Positions 31,771 through 39,484 of a DNA stretch of 55,935 bases are shown in pieces. The stretch comes from Algoriphagus antarcticus (GTDB lineage: Bacteria > Bacteroidota > Bacteroidia > Cytophagales > Cyclobacteriaceae), in the NCBI RefSeq assembly GCF_002150685.1, contig NZ_MSSW01000071.1, forward strand, positions 1 to 55,935. The letters run 5' to 3'. Below the pieces are notes generated by a model. The model was not told the DNA's origin. It was given only the letters and a program-made list of their open reading frames with translations, and did no database searches. Both the position numbers and the translations under genes were made by a program. How positions within the stretch are numbered: position 1 is the stretch's first letter; every line of letters starts with the position of its first letter.

Positions 31771-34737
31771 TTAGAAATTTAAATTTAGGCCCAAAGTAGT
31801 GATCGTAGTAGTAAAATAGGTAGCCCTACGTTCGATACCTGGAGCAAGTGGGTCATTGTTTGACTCCGAATCCCCATACCTTACCTCAGGATCAACTCCT
31901 GTATAACCAGTAAACATGAACGGGTTTTGGACAGAGATGAAAGTTCTAATTCTTCCGATTGCTTTTCCAGGACTCACTTTAAAGTTGTATCCAATAGTGG
32001 CATTGTCAAGAACTACGAAATCCGCTTTCTCCACGTGAGTGCTGTTATATTCAGCTTTTTTGATTGTTGGATCGTAATACTTAGTATTGACTATGTTATA
32101 GTTCTGAACAGTTGTGCCTTCTGTGTTCTCGTAGAAACCTCTGTAGCTATTGATCAGATAATGGCCAAATGATCCTCTGAAAAAGAAATTCAAGTCCCAG
32201 TTCTTATAACTAAAGTTGTTATTGAAACCAAAATTTAAAGTAGGATAAGCAGTTCCCAGTTGGGCACGGTCATCATTGCAGTTACAATAAATAGGATTTT
32301 TGTTGGCATCGACGGCTGTACCGTTGATGACCTGCATCCTCGGACTTCCATCTTCATTTATTCCTTCTAGGATTGGACCCCATATCTGCCCAAGTGGACC
32401 ATTTTCTTGGATTCGAATCAATTGAGTCGAGTTTTGACCAGGAGATCCAAAGTTGGACCTGTAATTCACTTCTCCAAAACTTAAATCTTCTGATGATAGG
32501 CTCCTCAAATTTGTTTTTAATGTAGAGAAATTGACACCGGTAGTCCATCTGAAATCAGATTTTTGGATGACTTTGTAATTCAACATGACCTCAAGACCCG
32601 AGTTAGACATTTCACCGATGTTCAATTGGGTGGTAGGAAAAAGATTTGGTGGAACAGGAACATTTATCGGTAAGATCATACCTGTCGTGACCCTAGTGTA
32701 GTAGTCGATCGCACCATCCAGTTTATTGTTTAGGATAACAAAGTCCAAACCAACGTTATATTCGTCCTTTGTTTCCCAAGCCAAGTCTGGGTTGGCATTG
32801 GATACCGGCCCATAGGAAGGCACGAACTGTCCATTGTAAAAGAAGTTGCCCTGACGGCCAAATCTCAGTAATGACAAATAGGATTCTCCGGGTTGTGTAC
32901 CTGTTCTACCATAACTGGCTCTGAATTTCATAGCACTTACTCCTGACATATCGATCAAGTTGGCAATGTTGACTCCCGCACTAATCGCAGGGAACAATCC
33001 CCATTTGTTATTGGCTCCAAACCTAGTTGATCCCTCATATCGTGCACTCACAGATAAAAGGTAAGTATCATCCAAGTTGAAGTTGGCACGTCCAAAGAAT
33101 GCCACCAATTTGTTTGAGTTGGCGTAGCTGGTAACGTTTGCCAATCCATTGGCCAAATCAAGTGCTGCTCCAATATTGTTAAAGCTAAATGCATCTGTCA
33201 GGAAATTTCCTGCTTGGGTATAGTTGCCTTGATTGAAAAACTCCTGATAGGAATAACCTGCCAAGAAAGCCATTCCAACACTACCTAAAGTTTCATCATA
33301 ATTTAGAGTAGTTTCAAACAGCTGGTTTAACCTTTCATCATTTCTAATGGTAGCCAAGCCGTTTCTGCCAAATCCTCCTCCAAATTTTGATGTTTTTGGC
33401 GAATATGATCCTCTCCATTCAGTTTCCCTTTGGGTTGCATAGAATACAGCCCCTCTGAATTTGGTTGTAAAATTATATTCCCCTCGTATGCTTGCCAGCA
33501 ACCTGCTGTCACGACCATCTGCGATATTTTGTTCAGCAATTGAAACCGGATTGAACCAGTCGAAAATATCCCGCTCAGTATATCCTCCAAATCTGGCATC
33601 TTGGGGTAAGGTACTCCTAACCGGTATAGTAGGGTTACTTACAATCGCATATCTGAAGGAGTTGTCATTTCCAAATTCTCTGTCAATTGTAGTATTTGAA
33701 ACGTTTACTGTGAAGATGGCTTTGTCCTTCAATGCCTTTTGGGTGAGGTTTAATCTTGCGTTTAATTGGTCAAAACCGGAATTGATACCAACACCATTCA
33801 CGTTTCGTGAGTTGATGGAGACCCTATAGCTTGTCGAGGCGGTGCCTCCTCCCAATGAAAGGTTGTTTACAAAACTTAAGCCGGTGCCTGTCACTTCCTC
33901 TAACCAGTTGGTGTTGCCACCAAGGTCAACAGAATTGGGAACCTGTTTGTATTCATCGGCATTCATCACGCTGATTGTCCTGGCAACATTTTCAGTGGCC
34001 ACGCTGCTGTTGAATTCCACTACAGTTCTGCCTGTTTTTCCTTTTTTGGTAGTTACCAAGATAACCCCCGCAGAACCCCTTGTTCCATATATTGCAGCAG
34101 CTGATCCGTCTTTTAGTACATCCATGGATTCGATGTCATTGGGATCCACAGTGCTCAGAGAAGCTCCTATCACTCCGTCAATTACTACAAGAGGTTCAGC
34201 ATTTTCGCCTATTGATGAAATTCCCCTTAGTCGCATGTTATAGCCGCCGTTGGGGTTACCTCCAGGCCTGGCAATGTTCAAACCAGCTACTTTGCCCTGA
34301 AGCAACTGGCGCGGGTCGTTTACAGTACCTTGATTGAAATTCTCAGCTTTTACACTAGTCACAGCACTTGTAATTTCCTTTCTTTCTTGGGTACCGTAGC
34401 CTACGACCACTACCTCGTTAAGGGCCTGAATGGATGGCGATAATCCAATGTTGATGACAGACCTGTTGGCGACAGCCTGCTCCACGGATTCATAGCCCAA
34501 AAATGAAAAGACGAGGACTTCTTCAGATCCTGCTATGATCGAAAAGCTCCCGTCTAAATCGGTGATGGCTCCTCTCGAGGTGCCTTTGACAAGGACACTC
34601 ACACCGGGAATTCCTTCGCCGGATTCTGTGTCAGTAACTTTTCCCGTTATTTCTTCCTGTTGGGCAAAAGTCTGGCTTTGTAGGCTCAGAAACAGCAGGA
34701 AAACCAATAGGAAAGACAACTTCCTTTGTTTTTTCAT
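31771..34737 (-). CDS. SusC/RagA-type TonB-dependent outer-membrane transporter (SusC2)
   Basis: The 988-residue protein has a Sec signal (ending TFAQQ near residue 26). A CarboxypepD_reg domain follows (ITGKVTDTESGEGIPGVSVL, GAITDLDGSF), then NEVVVVGYGTQERKEITSAV, a plug domain (LLQGKVAGLNIARPGGNPNG, MRLRGISSIG, MDVLKDGSAAAIYGTRGSAG) and a barrel ending LGLNLNF. It is a paralogue of SusC1 with the same motif order. Together with susD2 and the small lipoprotein it forms an inverted cassette inside the plus-strand locus. Its promoter should lie between 34738 and about 35060. Confidence 0.97.
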   Translation of the reverse strand: MKKQRKLSFLLVFLLFLSLQSQTFAQQEEITGKVTDTESGEGIPGVSVLVKGTSRGAITDLDGSFSIIAGSEEVLVFSFLGYESVEQAVANRSVINIGLSPSIQALNEVVVVGYGTQERKEITSAVTSVKAENFNQGTVNDPRQLLQGKVAGLNIARPGGNPNGGYNMRLRGISSIGENAEPLVVIDGVIGASLSTVDPNDIESMDVLKDGSAAAIYGTRGSAGVILVTTKKGKTGRTVVEFNSSVATENVARTISVMNADEYKQVPNSVDLGGNTNWLEEVTGTGLSFVNNLSLGGGTASTSYRVSINSRNVNGVGINSGFDQLNARLNLTQKALKDKAIFTVNVSNTTIDREFGNDNSFRYAIVSNPTIPVRSTLPQDARFGGYTERDIFDWFNPVSIAEQNIADGRDSRLLASIRGEYNFTTKFRGAVFYATQRETEWRGSYSPKTSKFGGGFGRNGLATIRNDERLNQLFETTLNYDETLGSVGMAFLAGYSYQEFFNQGNYTQAGNFLTDAFSFNNIGAALDLANGLANVTSYANSNKLVAFFGRANFNLDDTYLLSVSARYEGSTRFGANNKWGLFPAISAGVNIANLIDMSGVSAMKFRASYGRTGTQPGESYLSLLRFGRQGNFFYNGQFVPSYGPVSNANPDLAWETKDEYNVGLDFVILNNKLDGAIDYYTRVTTGMILPINVPVPPNLFPTTQLNIGEMSNSGLEVMLNYKVIQKSDFRWTTGVNFSTLKTNLRSLSSEDLSFGEVNYRSNFGSPGQNSTQLIRIQENGPLGQIWGPILEGINEDGSPRMQVINGTAVDANKNPIYCNCNDDRAQLGTAYPTLNFGFNNNFSYKNWDLNFFFRGSFGHYLINSYRGFYENTEGTTVQNYNIVNTKYYDPTIKKAEYNSTHVEKADFVVLDNATIGYNFKVSPGKAIGRIRTFISVQNPFMFTGYTGVDPEVRYGDSESNNDPLAPGIERRATYFTTTITTLGLNLNF

Positions 34738-35062
34738 GGTTAATTAGTTTAATGGTTTGATTAATAATTGAACTCAATGAAATGTTACTGATACCACAAG
34801 ATTTTCAATAGGAATATTATAATTGGGATTCAGTTCCATTCTTGTATAATTTTAAGATTTAAAACCTGAAATGCTACGTATTTCCCATATATATTTTCAG
34901 CATAAAAATATTCCCATCCCTCCAATCACCCAATAATATTTCTTTATTATTTTTCGAACAGGTTGTTTGTTCCGTAATTTTCATTACAAGTTAAGTCGAT
35001 AAAAAAAATGAACCACCTAATTTAGATTGAATTATTAAGTTTAGCCCCTTAACTTTGAGTCT
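34738..35062. other. Region upstream of susC2
   Basis: No gene is visible. The stretch is A+T-rich and should hold the susC2 promoter; I see no good TTG-N19-TAnnTTTG match on the minus strand. A small inverted repeat GAACA-N7-TGTTC (34956-34972) could bind a regulator. The last ~50 bases before 35063 may be the end of an IS3-type element, because a transposase relic begins there. Confidence 0.4.
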
Positions 35063-35203
35063 ATGAAAGAAGGAAGAATCTTAGACAAAGCTTTCAACCG
35101 GTAATAGTCAAGTTGCACAAAAGCGGTAAATCCTTAGGAGAAATCGGCTGGGATCAAGCATTTCTGGCGAAATGATTAGACGCTGGAGGTGGTTATTTAA
35201 ATC
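35063..35203 (+). mobile_element. Remnant of an IS3-type transposase OrfA
   Basis: Three reading frames together give a helix-turn-helix OrfA-like N-terminus: MKEGRILDKAFNR (35063-35101), VIVKLHKSGKSLGEIG (from 35101), and SISGEMIRRWRWLFKS (from about 35157). This follows the OrfA pattern: basic start with the KAF box, VKL, 'L.EIG..LGIS..MIRRWR..F'. The gene is broken by at least two frameshifts and stops at about 60 residues, and no OrfB follows. It abuts a decayed susD tail. The family call rests on motif pattern and needs a database search. Confidence 0.55.
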
Positions 35204-35577
35204 AACTGGGGTTAGAGTTGGAAAATTTAAATTCACATCAGATCAAGCTTCAAATTTGAGCAATGACCATCTTTTGATTCTTCTTGAAGATATCATTTTG
35301 ATAAAAGCTGAAACTGGGGATGCATTAATTGCAATCAATTAAATCAGAACTAGGGTCGGAGTTTCTTCTTATATTTCTTCTACACTTGTTAATGTTCTAA
35401 AAAAAAGGGCATGAAATGATTGCATATACTTCAAGAAGAAGCAATAAGATTCTTTTTAAAAAATAAAATCAGCTATGGCGGGAAAAATTAATTATCAGCC
35501 TTTCAGTGCTATTATTACCTATTCCATTGGAACAAATCAATGCCCACTCTAACTTGAAGGAAAACTTAGATTATTAA
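35204..35577 (+). pseudogene. Decayed 3' part of a susD gene
   Basis: The plus strand reads GVRVGKFKFTSDQASNLSND and then an ILIKAE phrase, aligning with SusD1 (GVRVGKYEFANGASSNLSND, ILTKAEA). After a stop come IRTRVGVSS (versus IRTRASVAP), HEMIAYTSRRSNKILFK (versus YEMFAEASRRTDQIRFG) and a final LLPIPLEQIN ... NLDY-stop (versus LFPIPLNIVN ... NPGY). It has several stops, frameshifts and small deletions. It resembles SusD1 more than SusD2. It lies just before the VCBS1 hairpin and start, which is where a complete susD would be expected in a susC-susD-VCBS operon. Confidence 0.85.
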
Positions 35578-35595
35578 TTACACCCAAAAATTTCT

Positions 35596-35630
35596 AAAGA
35601 AAGTGTACTTTCGTACACTTTCTTTTTTTC
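35596..35630 (+). terminator. Hairpin directly upstream of VCBS1
   Basis: AAAGAAAGTGTAC and GTACACTTTCTTT form a 13-base stem with a 4-base loop followed by Ts, ending about 10 bases before the VCBS1 ATG. It is the counterpart of the hairpin at 28171-28205. In the ancestral operon it would stop most transcripts after susD and let a fraction through to the VCBS genes, or act at the translation start. Confidence 0.8.
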
Positions 35631-35640
35631 AAAAGCCCAG

Positions 35641-38600
35641 ATGAAAATTAGGAATTACATCCTGCCGATTATTCTTCTATTTTCTTCTTGCCAAAAGGAA
35701 GAGAAAACTCCTGATCCTCTTTTCGAACTTCTCTCAGAGGATCTGACCGGTGTAAGCTTCCGGAATGATCTCGCTTACACTGAAAAAGTCAACCCATATA
35801 CTTTTAGAAATTTCTATAATGGTGCCGGTGTCGCGCTCGGAGATATTAATAATGATGGTCTTCTGGATATATTTTTCGCTGGAAACCAAACATCAAATAA
35901 GCTATTCCTTAACGAGGGCAATCTAAAATTTAGAGATATTACCCAAGAAGCTGGACTCTCCTCCACAGGAAGCTGGTCCACAGGAGTCAGCATGGCCGAC
36001 ATAAATAATGATGGCTTGGTCGATATTTTCGTCTGCAAATCAGGACCTCTGGGTGGTGACAAACGACATAATGAGCTTTTCATCAATCAAGGAAATTCTA
36101 CATTTTCAGAAGAATCCGAAGCGTATGGACTAGCGGATATCGGACTTTCTCAACATGCAGTATTTTTTGATTTCGACAAGGACGGAGATCTCGACATGTA
36201 TCTACTTTCAAATTCAGGCAGATCTGTTGGCATCTATGATCTTCGAATAGGGCAACGTGAACAACGCGATCCTGAAGGAGGAAATAAACTCTACCGTAAT
36301 GATGGCAATCTCTTTACCGATATAAGCGAAGCAGCCGGAATCTACGGTAGTGTGATTGGTTATGGTTTGGGCGTGACTGTGGCAGATCTCAATCAGGATA
36401 CTTGGCAAGACCTTTACATTTCCAATGATTTTTTTGAGCGTGACTATCTATACCTCAACAATCAGGATGGTACTTTTTCTGAAGTTTTACCTGAAGCTTT
36501 GAGTGAAATAAGCATGGGTTCGATGGGAGCGGACATAGCCGATCTGGACAATGACATGCGCCCGGACATATTTGTTACCGAAATGCTTCCTGCAGACATG
36601 GCCAGGGTGAAAACCAAAACTCCTTTCGAAGAGTGGGACAAGTATCAGGCAAGTGTAAAAGCCGGATATCATCATCAATTCACACGAAATACACTTCAAA
36701 GAAATCTAGGATTTAAACCAGGAACCAAGGAGCCGATTTTCTCTGAAATCTCCCGCCAGACAGGCATGGATGCGACAGACTGGAGCTGGGGAGCTTTGAT
36801 TTTTGATGCAGACAATGACGGATGGAAAGATGTTTTTGTTGCAAATGGGATAGTTAAGGATTTGACTGATTTTGACTTCGTCGACTTCTACGTGAATAAC
36901 CAAGAGAAAGTAAAAGGCTACAAAGAGGACTCTGTACTCCTGACCAAAATGATAGACGCGTTTCCCTCTATTCCTCAGCAAAACTACTGGTTCAAAAATC
37001 TGGGCAATTGGCAATTTGAAAATCAATCAGCGGTAGAGGGCCTGGATCAACTGACGTTTAGTACGGGATCAGCTTATGGAGATTTAGATAATGATGGGGA
37101 TTTGGATTTGGTAGTGAATAATCTGAACGAACGTGCATTTGTCTACAAAAACACAAGTCGTGAAAATGGATCAGGCAATTACCTCCAATTAGATTTGGGA
37201 GACGCGTTTGGAGCTCAGGTTACTTGCTTTGCAAATGCCAAAACATTCTACCAGGAGTTTCAGCCGGTAAAAGGATACATGTCTTCGGTCGATCCGAAAC
37301 TACATTTTGGATTAGGGGAAATCACCAAACTGGACTCCGTTGAGATCCAATGGCCTAATGGGGAAACTAGCTTACTCAAAAATATAGCAGCCAACCAAAT
37401 CCTGAATCCGGATAAGGCAAATACAATTCTTTTGGAAGAAAATTTTTCGAATCCCACTACACTTCTTTCTCTTTCTGACAAGGAAATTCCCTTTAGCCAT
37501 CGCGAGATTGATTTCGCAGATTTTGATCGGGACAGACTACGGTTCTGGATGATCAGCAATGAAGGACCAAAAGCCGCAAAAGCGGACGTCAATCAGGATG
37601 GTTTGGAAGACTTGTTTATTCCTGGAGGAAAGGGCCAATCCTCAAGTCTCTTGATTCAGGAAAATGGTGGAAAATTCCGAAACCATCAAGCAGCCCTGTT
37701 CCAGCCAGATAGTTTGGCAGAAGACGTAACTGTTTACTTTTTTGATGCAGATGGAGACAGTGCACCGGACGTATTGGTAGGAAGCGGGAGTATTGAGTTT
37801 GGTGCAAATTCACCTCTTTATCAAGACAGACTCTATCTGAATGACGGCAAAGGCAATTTTGTAAAAAGTGATCAGGTTTTCTCTTCTCTCCCAACTTCCT
37901 TTATTCTCAGCAATGACATCGATCAGGATGGTGACGAAGATTTGATTATCGGATCAAGAAGTATTCCGTTTGCCTATGGTATCCCTACAGGAATTCAAGT
38001 TTGGGAAAATGATAGTAAAGGGAATTTTCTGAATATTTCATCAAAATTTGGAGAAGCAATTCAGTCACTGGGCATGCTCACTTCCGGAGCGATTGCTGAT
38101 TTAGATGAGGATGGAAAACAAGAGCTTATTGTAGCAGGTGAATGGATGTCTATTCGGATTTTCACCCTTGCAAAGGATAAATTCATCGAAAAAACCTCCG
38201 AATTTGGATTAACGGAAACTAGTGGACTTTGGAATTGTCTTTTGGTAGAAGATATCAATGGGGATGGCAAACCGGATATCCTGGCAGGAAATTGGGGATT
38301 GAATTCAAGACTTAAATCATCTGAAAAATCCAAACTACGAATGGTCATCAATGACTTTGATCAAAATGGCTCTTTGGATCACATTCTAGTTTCATTTGAC
38401 GGAACAAGGTCCATTCCATGGGTACTTAAAAACAGTCTGGTGAAGCAAATCCCTTCTTTGAGGAAGCAGTTACTAACTTATTCTTCCTATAAAAACAAGA
38501 CCTTGGAAGAGCTTTTTCCTGAGTCAGTTCTGTCAAAATCAGTAACTTTACAGGCAGATTTACTGGAGACCTCACTTTGGATAAATGAAGGAAATGGGAA

Positions 38601-38925
38601 GCTATCTCAAAGCCCCTTACCACATGAAATTCAAGCTTCACCGATCTTTGCAATTTATGCGCTTCCTTCTGAATCAGGTGTTGCGACTCTCTTTTTTGGA
38701 GGGAATCAAAGTCGCATTAAACCCGAACTTGGAGGACAAATGGGAAGCTACGGGTGGGTACTGAAACCAAGTGGAAAAAACCAATGGAAGTCCCTTCTTC
38801 CCGAGCAAAGCGGACTATTCGTCCCAGGTGAAATCAGAGGAATCCTGTCAATAAAAATCGAAAACGAACCACATATTATCACATTGAGAAACAATGAAAA
38901 ACCTCTTGCATTTAAAATTCAATAA
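35641..38925 (+). CDS. FG-GAP/VCBS repeat plus ASPIC/UnbV lipoprotein (VCBS1)
   Basis: The 1,094-residue protein has a lipoprotein signal (LLFSSC-Q near residue 17). Many calcium-binding loops of the FG-GAP/VCBS type follow (DINNDGLLDIF, DINNDGLVDIF, DFDKDGDLDMY, DADNDGWKDVF, DLDNDGDLDLV, DVNQDGLEDLF, DADGDSAPDVL, DIDQDGDEDLI, DINGDGKPDIL), consistent with two beta-propellers. An ASPIC/UnbV segment lies between the two sets near residues 525-600 (GAQVTCFANAKTFYQEFQ, HFGLGEITKLDSVEIQWPNG). These domains occur in CRTAC1-like extracellular proteins and suggest calcium-stabilised binding rather than catalysis. It is the first gene of a tightly packed operon; the next gene overlaps its end by 32 bases. 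Its original susCD partner has been replaced by a susD relic. Confidence 0.93.
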   Translation: MKIRNYILPIILLFSSCQKEEKTPDPLFELLSEDLTGVSFRNDLAYTEKVNPYTFRNFYNGAGVALGDINNDGLLDIFFAGNQTSNKLFLNEGNLKFRDITQEAGLSSTGSWSTGVSMADINNDGLVDIFVCKSGPLGGDKRHNELFINQGNSTFSEESEAYGLADIGLSQHAVFFDFDKDGDLDMYLLSNSGRSVGIYDLRIGQREQRDPEGGNKLYRNDGNLFTDISEAAGIYGSVIGYGLGVTVADLNQDTWQDLYISNDFFERDYLYLNNQDGTFSEVLPEALSEISMGSMGADIADLDNDMRPDIFVTEMLPADMARVKTKTPFEEWDKYQASVKAGYHHQFTRNTLQRNLGFKPGTKEPIFSEISRQTGMDATDWSWGALIFDADNDGWKDVFVANGIVKDLTDFDFVDFYVNNQEKVKGYKEDSVLLTKMIDAFPSIPQQNYWFKNLGNWQFENQSAVEGLDQLTFSTGSAYGDLDNDGDLDLVVNNLNERAFVYKNTSRENGSGNYLQLDLGDAFGAQVTCFANAKTFYQEFQPVKGYMSSVDPKLHFGLGEITKLDSVEIQWPNGETSLLKNIAANQILNPDKANTILLEENFSNPTTLLSLSDKEIPFSHREIDFADFDRDRLRFWMISNEGPKAAKADVNQDGLEDLFIPGGKGQSSSLLIQENGGKFRNHQAALFQPDSLAEDVTVYFFDADGDSAPDVLVGSGSIEFGANSPLYQDRLYLNDGKGNFVKSDQVFSSLPTSFILSNDIDQDGDEDLIIGSRSIPFAYGIPTGIQVWENDSKGNFLNISSKFGEAIQSLGMLTSGAIADLDEDGKQELIVAGEWMSIRIFTLAKDKFIEKTSEFGLTETSGLWNCLLVEDINGDGKPDILAGNWGLNSRLKSSEKSKLRMVINDFDQNGSLDHILVSFDGTRSIPWVLKNSLVKQIPSLRKQLLTYSSYKNKTLEELFPESVLSKSVTLQADLLETSLWINEGNGKLSQSPLPHEIQASPIFAIYALPSESGVATLFFGGNQSRIKPELGGQMGSYGWVLKPSGKNQWKSLLPEQSGLFVPGEIRGILSIKIENEPHIITLRNNEKPLAFKIQ

Positions 38926-39484
38926 ATTTCTTTCTATTTTAATTCTATCCCTATCTATAGTTTCCTGCCAGTCTGAATATGAGAAGGTAGAAAAAAGAGA
39001 ACTCGCGTCGGGAAATACTGTAAATGAGATTTTTCTCGGTTTGGAACTGGGAATGGACAAAAACAACTTCTACGAGACCTGCTGGGATTTGAATGAAAAA
39101 GGCGTGTTGACAAACGGACCTGGTGAACTTTCTGTAGAGTACCAAGTAGAGCTCCCTTCTGGAAATTCTGGTAATATGCGCTTCTATCCAAAATTTGAAG
39201 AAAACAAAATTTATCTCATGCCTGCGGAATTCGCGTATGACAATTGGGCTCCATGGAATGAAGAATTATCCTCGGAAAAGTTACTCAAAGACGTGGTCAA
39301 GCTTTTCGAAAAATGGTATGGCGATGGATTCTTTGAAGTGACCAACGAGGATCGATCTCAGATCGCTTGGGTGAAAATAGACGGAAATAGGCGTATCAGG
39401 ATTTTTAAGAAACATATTTCTTCAGTGAGAGCAGAAATCTCAGATCTGAAAATCCAGAAAGAACTAGCTAAGGAACCGGCATGA
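38894..39484 (+). CDS. Small lipoprotein of unrecognised family (copy 1)
   Basis: The 196-residue protein has a lipoprotein signal (SIVSC-Q near residue 25). I do not recognise the family. Conserved elements shared with copy 2 (29338-29934) are FLGLELGMDKNNFYETCWDL, MRFYPKFEEN, DNWAPWNEE, EKWYGDGF, KIDGNRRIRIF and AEISDLKIQK. The start overlaps the end of VCBS1 by 32 bases, and its last 4 bases overlap the start of VCBS2 (ATGA), so translation is probably coupled on both sides. Its fixed place before a VCBS gene in two cassettes suggests a shared surface complex; the molecular role is unknown. Confidence 0.85.
   Translation: MKNLLHLKFNKFLSILILSLSIVSCQSEYEKVEKRELASGNTVNEIFLGLELGMDKNNFYETCWDLNEKGVLTNGPGELSVEYQVELPSGNSGNMRFYPKFEENKIYLMPAEFAYDNWAPWNEELSSEKLLKDVVKLFEKWYGDGFFEVTNEDRSQIAWVKIDGNRRIRIFKKHISSVRAEISDLKIQKELAKEPA

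Noticed and set aside
23652..34737. Classical polysaccharide utilisation locus
   Set aside because: Two SusCD pairs are present, but no glycoside hydrolase, polysaccharide lyase, sulfatase, hybrid two-component regulator or ECF sigma/anti-sigma gene is next to them.
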